From: Ophioceras dolichostomum
Lineage: Eukaryota > Ascomycota > Sordariomycetes > Magnaporthales > Ophioceraceae
NCBI GenBank assembly: GCA_003049485.1
Contig: PYST01000270.1
Span: 1 to 55,127, forward strand
DNA length: 55,127 nucleotides
Reading direction: 5' to 3'
This document shows, piece by piece, positions 26,598 through 37,074 of this stretch. The position numbers and the translations under genes were made by a program. The first letter of the stretch is position 1, and the number at the start of each line of letters is the position of its first letter. The notes below the pieces were generated by a model. The model did no database searches and was not told the origin of the DNA. It was given only the letters and a program-made list of their open reading frames with translations.

Positions 26598-28247
26598 ATG
26601 GACGACAATATCCTAATCCAGCATGACTGGTACAACGACAAGGGTGCGGTCTCGATCCTGGTGCTCACCATTTTGGCGTTCATGCTGCCCATGATCTATG
26701 TGTACCCCCCGTTTCCGCCACGGGAAAGCGATGCTCTGCTGGAGACGCACAACAAGCTCGGCCTGGAGGACCCGTCAGACTCCAACCTCAAGACACAGTT
26801 CCAGCCGGATCACGGGCCGAAACCCGCCAGCAGCACCAGCACCAGCAACAGCAACAGCACAAGCAACAGGGTTGCCAACGGCGCCGCTGCGGTGGCCTCT
26901 TCCGTCGCCGCTCCCGCCAAGATCCAGTCCCTCTGGATTTATCCGGTCAAGTCCTGCCGGGGCATCGAGCTGGAGCGGAGCAGGGTGGTGCCGACTGGCC
27001 TGGAGTTCGACCGCCTCTTCACCTTCGCGCAGCTCAAAAGCCCCTTCCCCGTCGCCGTTGACTCATCGGGCGAGGACAAGGGCCGCCACACGTGGGAGTT
27101 CATCACGCAGCGCCAGTTCCGGCTCCTGGCCACCGTCGAGGTCGAGATCTGGCGGCCCGACCTGGACAAGTGCCGGCGCCGTGGCATCAAGTCTATGGAC
27201 TCGTTCATCGTACTGCGCTTCCCCTGGCGCGAGGACGGCCTCAAGGGCACCCTGTCGTGGCTGGCCGCCAAGGCGCTCAGGGGCCTTCGCGCCCAGCCAG
27301 AGAAGGAGTTCCTCCTGCCGGTCGAGTTCCCCTCGAAGCGGGACATCGAGGAGAAGGGCTACAAGTACGAAAGTGTTAAGATATGGAACGAGACGATCAA
27401 GGCCCTCAACATGGAATCGGAGCTCCCCGAGGAGCTGCGGCTGTACCTCGGTGTCAGTAACAAGCTAGCCCTGTTCCGAATCGACCCGTACAAGCTTCGG
27501 GAGGTCTACCGCTGCGCTCCGGGCCTCGACACCGCTGGCTACCAGCCAGTGACTGGCTTTCAGGATGCAGTACGTCCATCCACTACTCGCCGCTCATACC
27601 AAACACCTGAAAGCTTGGGAGTTTTATGTGACTGACCTTCTCTAAATAGTATCCCTTGCACCTCCTCAACCTGAGCAGTGTGCAGGATCTTGACTCAAAA
27701 CTGGAAAAGGACGAGGACTTGAAGCAACTGGACGCAAAGAGGTTCCGGGCAAACATCATACGTAATACTATATCTCACGCACAAGCCCTTCTGTCCACGC
27801 CATGCGCTAACCGCCGAAAAACTCTAGTGACTGGAGCCGCAGCTTACGAGGAGGACACATGGAAGTCCGTCCGCTTCATGCCGCCCCCCGAAACTGTGCT
27901 CGATCCGGCCGAGTTCCACGTCTCCTGTCGGACGGTGAGGTGAGCAAAGACTCCAGTCAACCTCTACCCGGCGAGAGCTCCTCGACTAACAAAAAATTGC
28001 CAGGTGCAAAATGCCAAATGTGGACCAAGACTCGGGAGTCCGCCACAGGGTCGAGCCCGACAAATCTCTCAGGAAGCACAGGAACGTGGACGAAGGCGCA
28101 CCTTTTGGGGGCTGCCTCGGCATGCAGCTGACCCCGATGTTCCCGAGGGCAAAGGGCCGCGGCGCGATGGCCCTCGAGAGTGTGTTGGAGGTGGGAATGT
28201 CGATGAAGGTTCTGCAGACCGGGACCCATAAATACATTTCCCAGTAG
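26598..28247 (+). CDS. Membrane-anchored MOSC-domain (mARC-like) protein
   Basis: Four exons: 26598..27569, 27650..27761, 27828..27939 and 28004..28247; 479 residues. Seen: a hydrophobic N-terminal segment (about residues 16-36) followed by YPPFPPRE, an Asn/Ser/Thr linker, a MOSC N-terminal beta-barrel domain from about 112 (SLWIYPVKSCRGIELERS, GLEFDRLF), and a C-terminal MOSC domain with RANIILTGAAAYEEDTW, RCKMPNVDQDSG (C400 at the position of the conserved molybdenum-binding cysteine) and GAPFGGCLGMQL. Family knowledge: mARC/YcbX proteins carry a cysteine-bound molybdenum cofactor and reduce N-hydroxylated compounds with cytochrome b5 partners, usually on the outer mitochondrial membrane. 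Substrate and location here are inference. The frame is open upstream to a TTG at 26484, but the first ATG is 26598, just before the anchor. Confidence 0.9.
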
Positions 28248-28869
28248 AGTCGAGAGGCTCTCTTTACCACGAGGCAACAAACAAGAGGTAGAGCGCACAC
28301 TCGCGGCATCAGCGTCAGCGAAATTACCTGCCGGTACACATTTGTCAGGGTAGGTAGGTAGGTACCTACCTCAGGTACCCACCCTAGGTAGCTAGTAGAA
28401 CATATCCCATGCTCCTAGTAACACAAGTGATGAGGTTAAAACGACCAAAATAAGAATCATTATATCATGACTGAAATCTGAGGCTGGTAAGGTGCGTATA
28501 TTAGAAGAAAGGGCGAAAGTAACCCAAATCGTGATTGGAACGACGACCAGAAACAAAGAAACCCATGTCATATCGTGCAGGTAGTTACATACCAGAACCA
28601 TCCCAGAACCATCCAAGCATCCATCCTCAACAGTTCCAATACTGCCAGTACCACTCGCCCCTATATCAAAGACAAACAGCACGGCGCAGCACAGCACAGC
28701 ATGTACAGGCGTGCGCACAACATCCGCAATAGTCAACAATCGACAAGAGAACGCCACACCTATCGCCAGCAGGAGGATGAATTCCGCCTTCCTCCACAAC
28801 CAAATCCCCCCCATTTCTCAACTCCCAAAAATGAAGAACAACAAAAATATAGAACTGAACAGAACAGAA
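28248..28869. other. Convergent 3' flanks of the MOSC gene and smc2
   Basis: 622 bases between two stop codons that face each other. AT-rich, with the TAGGTAGGTACCTACC element at 28350-28397. No exon seen. Confidence 0.6.
28350..28397. repeat. TAGGTAGGTACCTACC inverted-repeat element
   Basis: Tandem TAGG units run into the perfect palindrome GGTAGGTACCTACC, followed by CAGGTACCCACCCTAGGTAG. It lies about 100 bases past the MOSC stop codon, so it may form a hairpin in the 3' UTR. Confidence 0.75.
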
Positions 28870-31800
28870 CTACTTCAGGTCTGCCGGCGTCAAAGCCTGG
28901 ACCATGCTCGTGCCCTCGCTGAACCTGGTGCGGAAGATGCGGTTCGCGTTCTGGAACATGCCGTCCTTGAGGCTGACCACGATGAACTGCGAGCCCTTGA
29001 AGCGCGTCTTGATCAGGCGCCCAATGTTCTGCGTGTGCGACAGGTCAAGCGCGGCGTCCACCTCGTCCAGGATGTACATGGGCGCCGGCTTGAACTGGAG
29101 CAGGGCCATGATGAGCGACAGGGCGATGAGTGACCTGGATGGATGGGTTATTTGGTCAGTCGGTTTTACGGCCGGGGCTCGAAGTGTACTTGAATCTTCT
29201 AGAGAGAGAGAGAGAAAGAAAGAGAGAGTCTCGTGGGACGGGAGAGAGAGGCGGAGAGAGGGAAAAGGAAAGGGGGGAAAACACAAACCTCTGGCCACCG
29301 CTCAACTCCGTCAAGCTCTGCTTCCAAACCTTGCCCAGGCACACCTTGACCTCCAGCCCCTCGCTGATGGTCTTCCCCTCCGGCGGGTCCAGCTTCGCGA
29401 AGCTCCCCGGCAGCAGCTCTGCGAAGATCTGTCCGAAGTCCCCGTTGACCTTCTGCCACGTCTCCTGCAGCTGCTTCTTCTTGTAGTCGTCCAGGCTGAC
29501 GATGGTCTCCTCGATCTTGCGCTTGTCGCGCACGACCGTCCGCATCATGTGCTTGAGCGACACCTCCTTCTTCTCGACGCTGTCGATCATGTTCATGACC
29601 TTGGGGTTGATCTTCTTCTTCATGCCCTGGAACCGGTCCGTCAGGTTTTGCAGCGTGGCCGTGCACTCGGCGATGTTCTGCCCCTTGAAGTCGTAGGGCG
29701 TGCCGGGGCGGCCGAACTTGTCGCGCTCGTCCACGATCCAGTCGTAGTCCCTCTCCATCTTCTTGGCCGACTGCGCCGCGCCGGAGAGCTCCTTCTGCAG
29801 CTTCTCGAGCAGGTGTCCCAGCTTCTGCATCTCGAGCGACTCCTCGGCGATGCGCGCGTTCTTGGACCGCGTGGCGTCCTCGAGCGCGCGCAGCTCGTCG
29901 TCGAAGATGCTCAGCTTGGCGCGCTCCTCGTCGAGCTGCGCCTGCGCCGCGTCGTGCGTCTCCCGCAGCTCGGCCTGCTGGCTCGCGAGCGCCGCCACCT
30001 CGTCCTGCTGCGCGCGGATGGCCAGGTCGATCTCCTGGAGCTGCTCGCGGGCGGAGGCCAGGTCGGCGCCGACCTGCTCGGAGTCCAGCTGCGCGCCCTG
30101 GAGCTCCTTCTGGAGGGCCTTGACCGAAGCCGAGTTCTTGGTCAGTGTGGCCCGCAGCTTGTCGAGCGAGGCCTGCAGCTCCACCAGCTTGGCGTCCTTG
30201 TTGTTGTCGAAGTCCCGCATGTCCTTGTCGATGCGCTTGACGTCCGCGTTGGCCTCGGCCTGCCGCTTCTTGGCGTCGGCGGCGTCGGCCTTGAGCTGGG
30301 CGATCTGCTCCTTCATGTTCTGAACCTCCTGGATGATGGACGAAGAAGAGTTGCCGCCGATTTGCTCCTCGGCGAGCTTGATCTCGTGCGACTTGAGGTC
30401 CAGCTCCTGCTTGACCCGGCGCGCCTGGTCGAGCTTGGACTTCTCGCTCGAGATCTTGGCGCGAAGCTTGTCTAGCGTGGCCTCGGCCTCGTGGAGGCTC
30501 CGGGTGATGTCGTTGAGCTTCTGTAACGTGATCAAGACACCGCTGGAGTTGGGCGAACTACCGCCAGAGAGCGTGCCGGATGGGTCGTACGCGTCGCCTT
30601 CGAGCGTGATGCTGCGCATGCGCACGTTGGGGTCGAACGTCACGCGCTTGGCCGTGTCGGCGTCGGCGCAGATCAGCGTGTTGCCGAAGACATACTCCAT
30701 CGCCGCAGACACCTCGTGGTCGTATCCCACCAGGGAGAGCGCGAGGTCGACCTTGCCAGGAGCGATTTTCTGCGCTGTCGCCACCGTCGACGCAGCCGCC
30801 TTGAACGCCGCGATCTTGTTGAGCGGGATGATGGTGACGCGCTTCCTCAGCCGCCCGTTCTGCAGCAGCTGTGTGCCTGTGACTTCGCTATCCACCACCA
30901 CATTATACAGCCGCCCGCCGGCGCAGATTTCCAGTGCAGTGCCCGCGCGCGTGTGCTCGCGGTCGAGGGTGAAAAGCTGCGCCACCAGACCCTTGACCTT
31001 GGACCGGTCGAAACCGGCAACTGGATCTGAGTAGTTGAAGTCGATGTTGGCCACCTTGCGCTTGAGTGCGTCGCTCTCCTGGCGAAGGGTGCGGATCGTC
31101 TGCTGCAGCGAGCCCTCCTGCTGAAACATCTCCTCCTCGGCGCCGGCGCTGACGCCCAGCTTGCCCAGCTCCTTCTCCAGCTTCTGCGCCTGCGACTTCA
31201 AACCGTCCAGCTCACGGAGCAGCCCGGCGTTTTGATCCTTCGCCTTCTTCGCCCGCGGCTCCTCCTCCTTGATGCGCTTTTCCAGGTGGGCGATCTTGAT
31301 CTTGGCCTGCTCCTGAACCGTCATTGCAGCGCTTGCACGATTCCTCGCGTCTTGCAGCTGGCCTTGGTAACCGTTTTCCTGCCCCTCTTTAGAGGCGACG
31401 CCGGTTTGCAGAGTTTGGAGAAGTTCCTCCTTGGACTCGGCATCCTTGCGTTGCTTCTCCAGCTCCTCCTTGGCCTGATCGTACTTGGCCTTGACCATTT
31501 CGTACGCCTTCGTCTTCTCCTTGAGAGTGGCCTCGAGTTCGGCGACGGTCTTCTCGCCTGCAGTCCTCCGGTCCTGCTCCTCTGCCATGCTGGACTTCTT
31601 CAGATCTGCGACCGTGGCCAGGCGAACGAGCTCGTTCGAATGCTTCTTGACCGTCTCCTCCAGTGCCTGCGCTTTGGCACCTTTCCGGAGCTCCTTGTCG
31701 CGTTGCGACCTGACCCGCTTCACGTCATCCTCGAGATGCGAAATCTCGCTTTTCAGCTTGGCCGCAGAGTCCTCGAGGTCCTTCTGCCGTTGCTTCTTCG

Positions 31801-32812
31801 CCTCGAGCTCGGCGCCAGACTGCTGGAGCTTCTCCTGGTACCTGACATAATCGTGCGCCTTGACGAGTCTCGTCAGGCGTTCTAAGTCGTTCTGGGTCTG
31901 CTGGAAGTCTAGGAACGCCCTTTTCTCGGTCCGCAGCTTCTCCAGCTTCGGCTCGATCTCGTCGTGCAGCAGCTCGGTGATCTCCTGAAGCTTCATATCT
32001 TTCTTGGCCATGGTCTTCAGCGCCTTGTCGCGTCGGTCCTCGAACATGCGCGTGCCAGCAGCCTCTTCTATCATGGCGAGAATCTCAACAGCCTTCATGT
32101 TGAGCACTTTGGTGATCCTTCCCTGCATGATGAGGAAGTTGGGGTTGTTGATGTTCAGCTGAACCGAATGGAAGAGATTCTGGACTGTCTGCTGCTGGGC
32201 GCGGTGGCCATTTATCAGGTACTTGGACGTGCCTCCAAGCACGACCTGGCGCGTGACGCTGATCGTTGCGTATTCTTCGAAGCCGATCGGCGACTTCTTC
32301 TTGTCCCTGTTGTCGAACACGATCGTGACGCTCGCTTTGGTGACACCGGCCTGGCCACGCTTGTAGATGAGGTCCTAGAAAGAATTGGCATATCAGCAAC
32401 AGCTACTGGCGGGCTGCGAGACCAGCCAAATTCGCGATCAAACAGGATGCGATGGAGGCGCGCATGCTACGATTTATTCCTGTCGCTCACCTGTTGGTTC
32501 TGTGCGCGCACAGTGGACATGTTCGTGATGCCCAGCACGAAGCAGATGGCGTCCAGAATGTTGGATTTGCCACTGCCGTTCAGGCCAGTGATCGAATTGA
32601 AGCTCTCGTCCCTATTAAGGTCAGCCGCGCTGCTTTTCGCAAGAAATCCAGTGCACGAAAGGGGGTTTGTTTACCATCCCGAGATCACCGTCCTGACGGC
32701 GTAGGATTTGAAGCCCTGCAAGCACCGTTGTTAGCCAGAACTCTACGTCCTCCTCAGGGGATGAATAGACTAGGCTCACACGTACGTCTATGATTATTTC
32801 GGTCACCCTCAT
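28870..32812 (-). CDS. smc2: SMC2, condensin ATPase subunit
   Basis: Five exons: 32812..32786 (27 nt), 32715..32675 (41 nt), 32611..32491, 32374..29289 and 29134..28870; 1179 residues, the usual SMC2 length. Seen: N-terminal MRVTEIIIDGFKSYA, Walker A GLNGSGKSN (32-40), the Q-loop region with RAQNQQDLIYKRGQAG, coiled coil from about 170, hinge about 513-670 (DREHTRAGTALEICAGGRLY), second coiled coil, signature motif LSGGQRSLIAL (from 1087) and Walker B with MYILDEVDAALD (D1115-E1116). Family knowledge: SMC2 pairs with SMC4 in condensin I/II-type complexes and compacts mitotic chromosomes. The last intron cuts the signature motif between SGGQ and SLIA within the Arg codon. The first three exons are tiny, a common fungal pattern. 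Confidence 0.97.
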
Positions 32813-33436
32813 TTTGGCGGCCTCGTTCTGTGATGTTGTGATGAGTTTGACTCTGAAATGATAGTTCAGCGTCACAATGTTTGGTTGCAAGTAAACAAAG
32901 TGGATTGTCCGTCGCGTTGGCGGGGCGCGTTCCGGGATGACCTAGTGAGATACAGGATTCGAACACTATAGCTGTACTATTAAAGGAAGTATCTCCTTAT
33001 CACTACCACCCAAGGACAGGGGTCGGCATGGTGGGCCCTGATAGGGAGGGGATAAGCTAGGAACAACCTTCCACCGCCAGCCGATAAAATTTCGCTGGAC
33101 CCGACCCGACCTCAAGGTTCTCCGTATGGATAGGAATTTCTATGAGAATTTCTCCATACCACGTTTTGTCCCTTTCCTCCTCTCTGCATCCTCATCTTCG
33201 TTCACATCGGTGCTTTGTCGCATCGGTACGGCAACCTCGGGATCGGTTTTGTGATTGCGTATTGAAGCCTTTGCAATCACGTATCCTCATCCTAAATCTT
33301 CTCCCCTCCTTCGTCTTTAGGTCTTTTTTCTTTTTTGCGGTTCAATTCTCGAAGACTTGTCCCCCCCGTTCCACTCGACTTACATTGGACGGCAGGCCTT
33401 TTCTGGTCAAGCCCTTTCCACACGGTCGTTTCCGCC
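32813..33436. promoter_or_regulatory. Divergent promoter region smc2 / mss116
   Basis: 624 bases separate the two start codons. The mss116 side is pyrimidine-rich (CT tracts near 33175-33200 and 33295-33330), as in many fungal leaders. No ACGCGT cell-cycle box was found. Confidence 0.6.
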
Positions 33437-35602
33437 ATGTTTCGGTCCGCCCTCGCTCGGCAGGCCCGGCTCGTCCGTGCTCCTGCTCTGTCGTCACTTT
33501 CTGCCTTCACAGTCGCCTCCAGAGCCTCGAAGCAGAGCTCCCAGGTAGCCTCCTTCACAACCAGACTTGCGCCGCCACGCGCCGCCCAGCTGCCGTCGCT
33601 TGCCTTGCCAGCATGTCGCCTCTATTCCACTGCCGCTGAGGCCCGAAGCGAGGCGCCCGGATCCTCGGGCCCGATTACTCAGTTCAGCGCGCTGCCATCT
33701 CTGGGTGTTCATCGCAACCTCAGCGACACTATCACCCAGGATCTGGGATACGAGAAAATGACGGACGTCCAGTCTCTCACCATTGGGCCAGCACTGGAAG
33801 GCAAAGACCTGTAAGTTGCGCCCGCCCCAACTCATCTTTTCTTGATGTGGTCTGGAACCTTGGTCATCGCTAACTGTAGATCGAATCTGCTTTCAAGGGT
33901 CGCGCAAGCCAAGACGGGCACGGGAAAAACTCTAGCCTTCCTGATTCCAGTTATCCAAGGAATCCTCGCGGCCGATCCCTCACTCGCCACGCCTATGGGT
34001 CACCGCGCTAGTCGCTTTGATACCAGGGGCCGCGCGATGGACATCCGCGCAATCATCATATCACCAACACGTGAGCTTGCGGAACAAATTGGTGTGGAAG
34101 CGAAGAAGCTCTGCCACAGGACCGGGCTGAAGGTGCAGATCGCTGTTGGTGGTACGCAAAAGTCAATGTCTCTGAGGAATATGCATCGGCAAGGGTGCAA
34201 TATCCTGGTGGCAACGCCCGGCCGTTTGAACGACCTGCTCCAGGATGAGCAGGCGAACGTCTCCGCCCCCAACCTGTCTTACTTGGTTCTGGACGAGGCC
34301 GACCGCATGCTCGATGTCGGTTTCGAACAGGAACTCCGCAACATCGTCCGTGCCCTCCCAGACACGAAGCAAGTCCCTCGCCAGACCCTACTTTTCTCTG
34401 CCACCATCCCCCGCAACGTTGTCAACCTGGCCCGGTGGTATGTAAACCAGGACAACTTCGAGTTCGTACAGACGATCAAGAGCGACGACGTTCCCACTCA
34501 CGAGAAAGTGCCCCAGTCCATTGTGGCGGTTCGGCAATATGACCACATGATCCCCACTCTCCTCGAGCTCATCACGCGCCAGGCCGACAAGGCGCAACGA
34601 GACCCCGCGGTGGACCCGTTCAAAGCCATAGTCTTCTTGCCAACGACCTATTCAGTCCAGATGGTCGGAATGCTGTTCGAGAGGCTCGAGAGGGATCATC
34701 GATTCGGAGAGGTGTTGACAATACACTCGAAGCTTACCCAGGCCCAGAGAACCTGGGCGGCTGACTCGTTCCGGCGCGCCGGTTCGGCGGTCCTCATCTC
34801 CTCGGACGTTACGGCTCGCGGCATGGACTTCCCTGGAGTGACGCACGTCATCCAGTTTGGAGTGCCACCAGACCGGGAGCAATACATTCACCGCCTCGGC
34901 CGGACTGGCAGAGCAGACAAGGCCGGCGAGGGATGGATCCTCGTGCCCAGCCATGAAATATCGAGCGCGAGGGACGTCCTTGGCGGGCTCCCGATCCAGC
35001 GCCATACCGACCTAGAGTGCGCGCAAGCGAGCGAGCCTGTGGTCAATCTTGACATGGCGCCGAAGCACTACCGCACGGTGGCCGAGCATATGCGGACCCT
35101 GCCAAAAGGTCTTATACGCGATGTCTACATGACCTCGTTCGGCCGCAGGGTTGGCGGCGCCAGAAGCCTCGCGCAACTAGTGGAGGGCCTCAACAGTTTC
35201 GCTACCAACCTCTGCGGGATGAGCGCGCCGCCAAGCCTGTCCCCTTCGCAAGCGAGAATGAGGGGCTTGGACAGGGTCCCCGGTGTTAATATCGCAGCTC
35301 GTGAAAATAGTTTCGACGACAGAGACGATGGCGACGACTCATTCGGCGCGCGGTTCGGCGACTCACGAGGGGGAGGTTACGGGTCCCGGGGCGGGTATGG
35401 TGGCGACCGTGGTGACCGTGGAAGCCGCGGCTTCGGCGGCTCTCGAGACCGTGGTGGCTTCGGCGGCTCTCGAGACCGTGGCGGCTTCGGCGGCTCGCGA
35501 GACCGTGGCGGCTTTGGCGGCTCGCGAGACCGTGGCGGCTTTGGCGGCTCTCGAGACCGTGGCGGCTTTGGCGGCCGGGGCGGCGGCTCCTCCTCGTTCT
35601 AA
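33437..35602 (+). CDS. mss116: Mitochondrial DEAD-box RNA helicase Mss116
   Basis: Two exons: 33437..33810 and 33898..35602; 692 residues. Seen: an Arg/Ser/Ala-rich, acid-poor N-terminus starting MFRSALARQARLVR that fits a mitochondrial presequence; Q-motif glutamine in MTDVQSLTI; motif I AKTGTGKT (129-136); PTRELAEQ; TPGR; DEAD (257-260); SAT in LLFSATIP; ARGMDFPGV; and HRLGRTGR (456-463). The tail carries RGG/RDRGG repeats (about 638-682). Family knowledge: Mss116/CYT-19 are general RNA chaperones that help group I and II intron splicing and translation in mitochondria. An in-frame alternative acceptor 18 nt upstream (exon from 33880) would add six residues; I chose 33898 because it gives GKDLVAQAKTGTGKT. 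The upstream open frame to 33335 starts without an ATG. Confidence 0.93.
35435..35569 (+). repeat. 27-nt tandem repeat encoding GGSRDRGGF, 5 copies
   Basis: Five consecutive 27-nt units at the end of mss116, differing only at third codon positions (TCT/TCG, GGT/GGC, TTC/TTT). They encode the RNA-binding RGG-type tail. Confidence 0.9.
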
Positions 35603-36291
35603 GCGGCCGGGGCATGGAGGATGAGCTGCGACTAGCTCTTGGGGAAGTGCCCCGCGCAGCTCATCTCCCGCACACATAAAACGAAGGGGTTATCCCAAAC
35701 TAATATCTGAGATTCTACCACCTCAGGGCGTGGACCACCTCAGGCGTGCTCGGAGTGTGGACTACCAGACTTCCTCACGCTCCTTCAGTGTAGTTTCACC
35801 TTGTACTGTTTCTTTCTGTTCGCTGCACGATACACAATTCTCACTACCTACTTACTAACTAACTACCCACGTATCACTTTAAAACCAGGTCGGATCTAGG
35901 GGACAGGAACGGACTGATAAAAGTTGCACTCGACACGATCGATTTTCCTTTCTTTTTGTCACGTCGAGGTAGAAAACTCGCCACTTTACCTGTATCTAAC
36001 TTGCCTTCAACCTTTTTTTTCTCTTCTCTGTATCTTCTTTGGCTCAATTCTGTAACAATATCTTAAGCTTCGTTCAACGGAGTTCAACCACATCTAGTAG
36101 AGAGGAGGGTTTCAAATAGGGCTGGTTATGATTAGGTGCTATGTATGTGTAGAGCCCCAACTCCGTGCTAACTCAACGAGTAGTTGTCTTTGAAACTTGA
36201 TCTTCTCCGTAAAGGCCTGTCGGCTTTGCTTTTAAGCCATTGTGAAGAGCGGGTATTAAGCAACGCGAGAATGTCTATCAGGGTATCTAAG
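35603..36291. other. Convergent 3' flanks of mss116 and the GPI-protein gene
   Basis: 690 bases, T-rich in the middle (36010-36030), with no supported exon; probably two 3' UTRs. Confidence 0.6.
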
Positions 36292-37074
36292 TTACAACAT
36301 GGCCATACCACCACCCACCACCGCAGCAACGCCGGCGAGGACGGCGTTCTGTGTGATCCTGGGCATCGCGCCGGCTGTGCTCTGGCTGCCACCGGCGGCG
36401 GGTGTGGGCGTAGCTTGCCACTGCGTCAACTTCTCGGCTCCCGCGGTCATCGTCACGGCAGTCTTCAGGCTTGAGAGGCTGCTCATGGTCTGGGTCGTCC
36501 TCGAGGTCCAGGAGCTCGTCCTAGTGCCGTCTATGGTGGTGTCTATCGTCGTGCCTGTGCATGTCATCCTGGTCGAGACGGTGAATGTGCAGGTGACGGA
36601 CATAGTGCTGCGATTTGCGTATCAGCAAGAGGTTCCATGTAGCCAGTGAGTTTACGAGAGGCCCCTAGCCGTGCGGACCAGAGACGGCCTCATAGGAATA
36701 CGTAGGTACCTCTGCACCTAGACACTGATATAGGCACCTAGGTACCTAGGTAGGTAGGTGGCAGATACTTACTAGGCGTAGAGGTAGTCTGTATACAAGG
36801 TCCTGTGCTGGGTCATATGCCACACCACCGAAGATCCTGCGAACCTGGCGTCGAACGAGTCGCCGACCTGGCAGTAGTCGTACCAGGCCGTGGATGTCTT
36901 GGTGGACGGCACGCAGTTCACCGAGAGGGAGGTGGCGGTCGCGTCGGCGGTGATCACGCTGCCGACTAGCCGCGTGCTGACGTCGCCAGGCGGCAGGAGA
37001 AGCGTCAGGACGGCCTGGTTCTGCGCCAGCGACGCGCCCGCCAGCGCGACGGACAGCAATAATGACTTGAGCAT
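36292..37074 (-). CDS. Small secreted, probably GPI-anchored protein
   Basis: Two exons: 37074..36773 and 36607..36292; 205 residues. Seen: a signal peptide MLKSLLLSVALAGASLAQ, a short ectodomain with cysteines in NCVPS, DYCQVG, VTCTF and MTCTG, a Thr-rich stretch, an Ala/Gly/Ser spacer, and a hydrophobic end NAVLAGVAAVVGGGMAML after a small-residue region, which is the layout of a GPI-attachment signal. I recognise no named family; such proteins are common in fungal walls. The intron 36772..36608 (donor GTAAGT, acceptor CGCAG) contains a long CCTAGGTACC-type element. The start is the first ATG and gives a clean signal peptide. Confidence 0.75.
36703..36761. repeat. CACCTAGGTACCTAGGTAGG element in an intron
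   Basis: Dense AGGTACC, CACCTA and ACCTAGGTACCTAGGT words form overlapping palindromes inside the intron of the GPI-protein gene, close to its donor site. Confidence 0.75.

Noticed and set aside
28904..30475. 523-codon plus-strand open frame
   Set aside because: It lies antisense over smc2 exons and is a mirror of the coiled-coil codon bias (runs of Leu, Val, Arg); no domain.
32930..33010. tRNA-like B box (GTTCGAATCC on minus)
   Set aside because: The flanking bases do not pair into a T stem, and there is no A box or acceptor stem.
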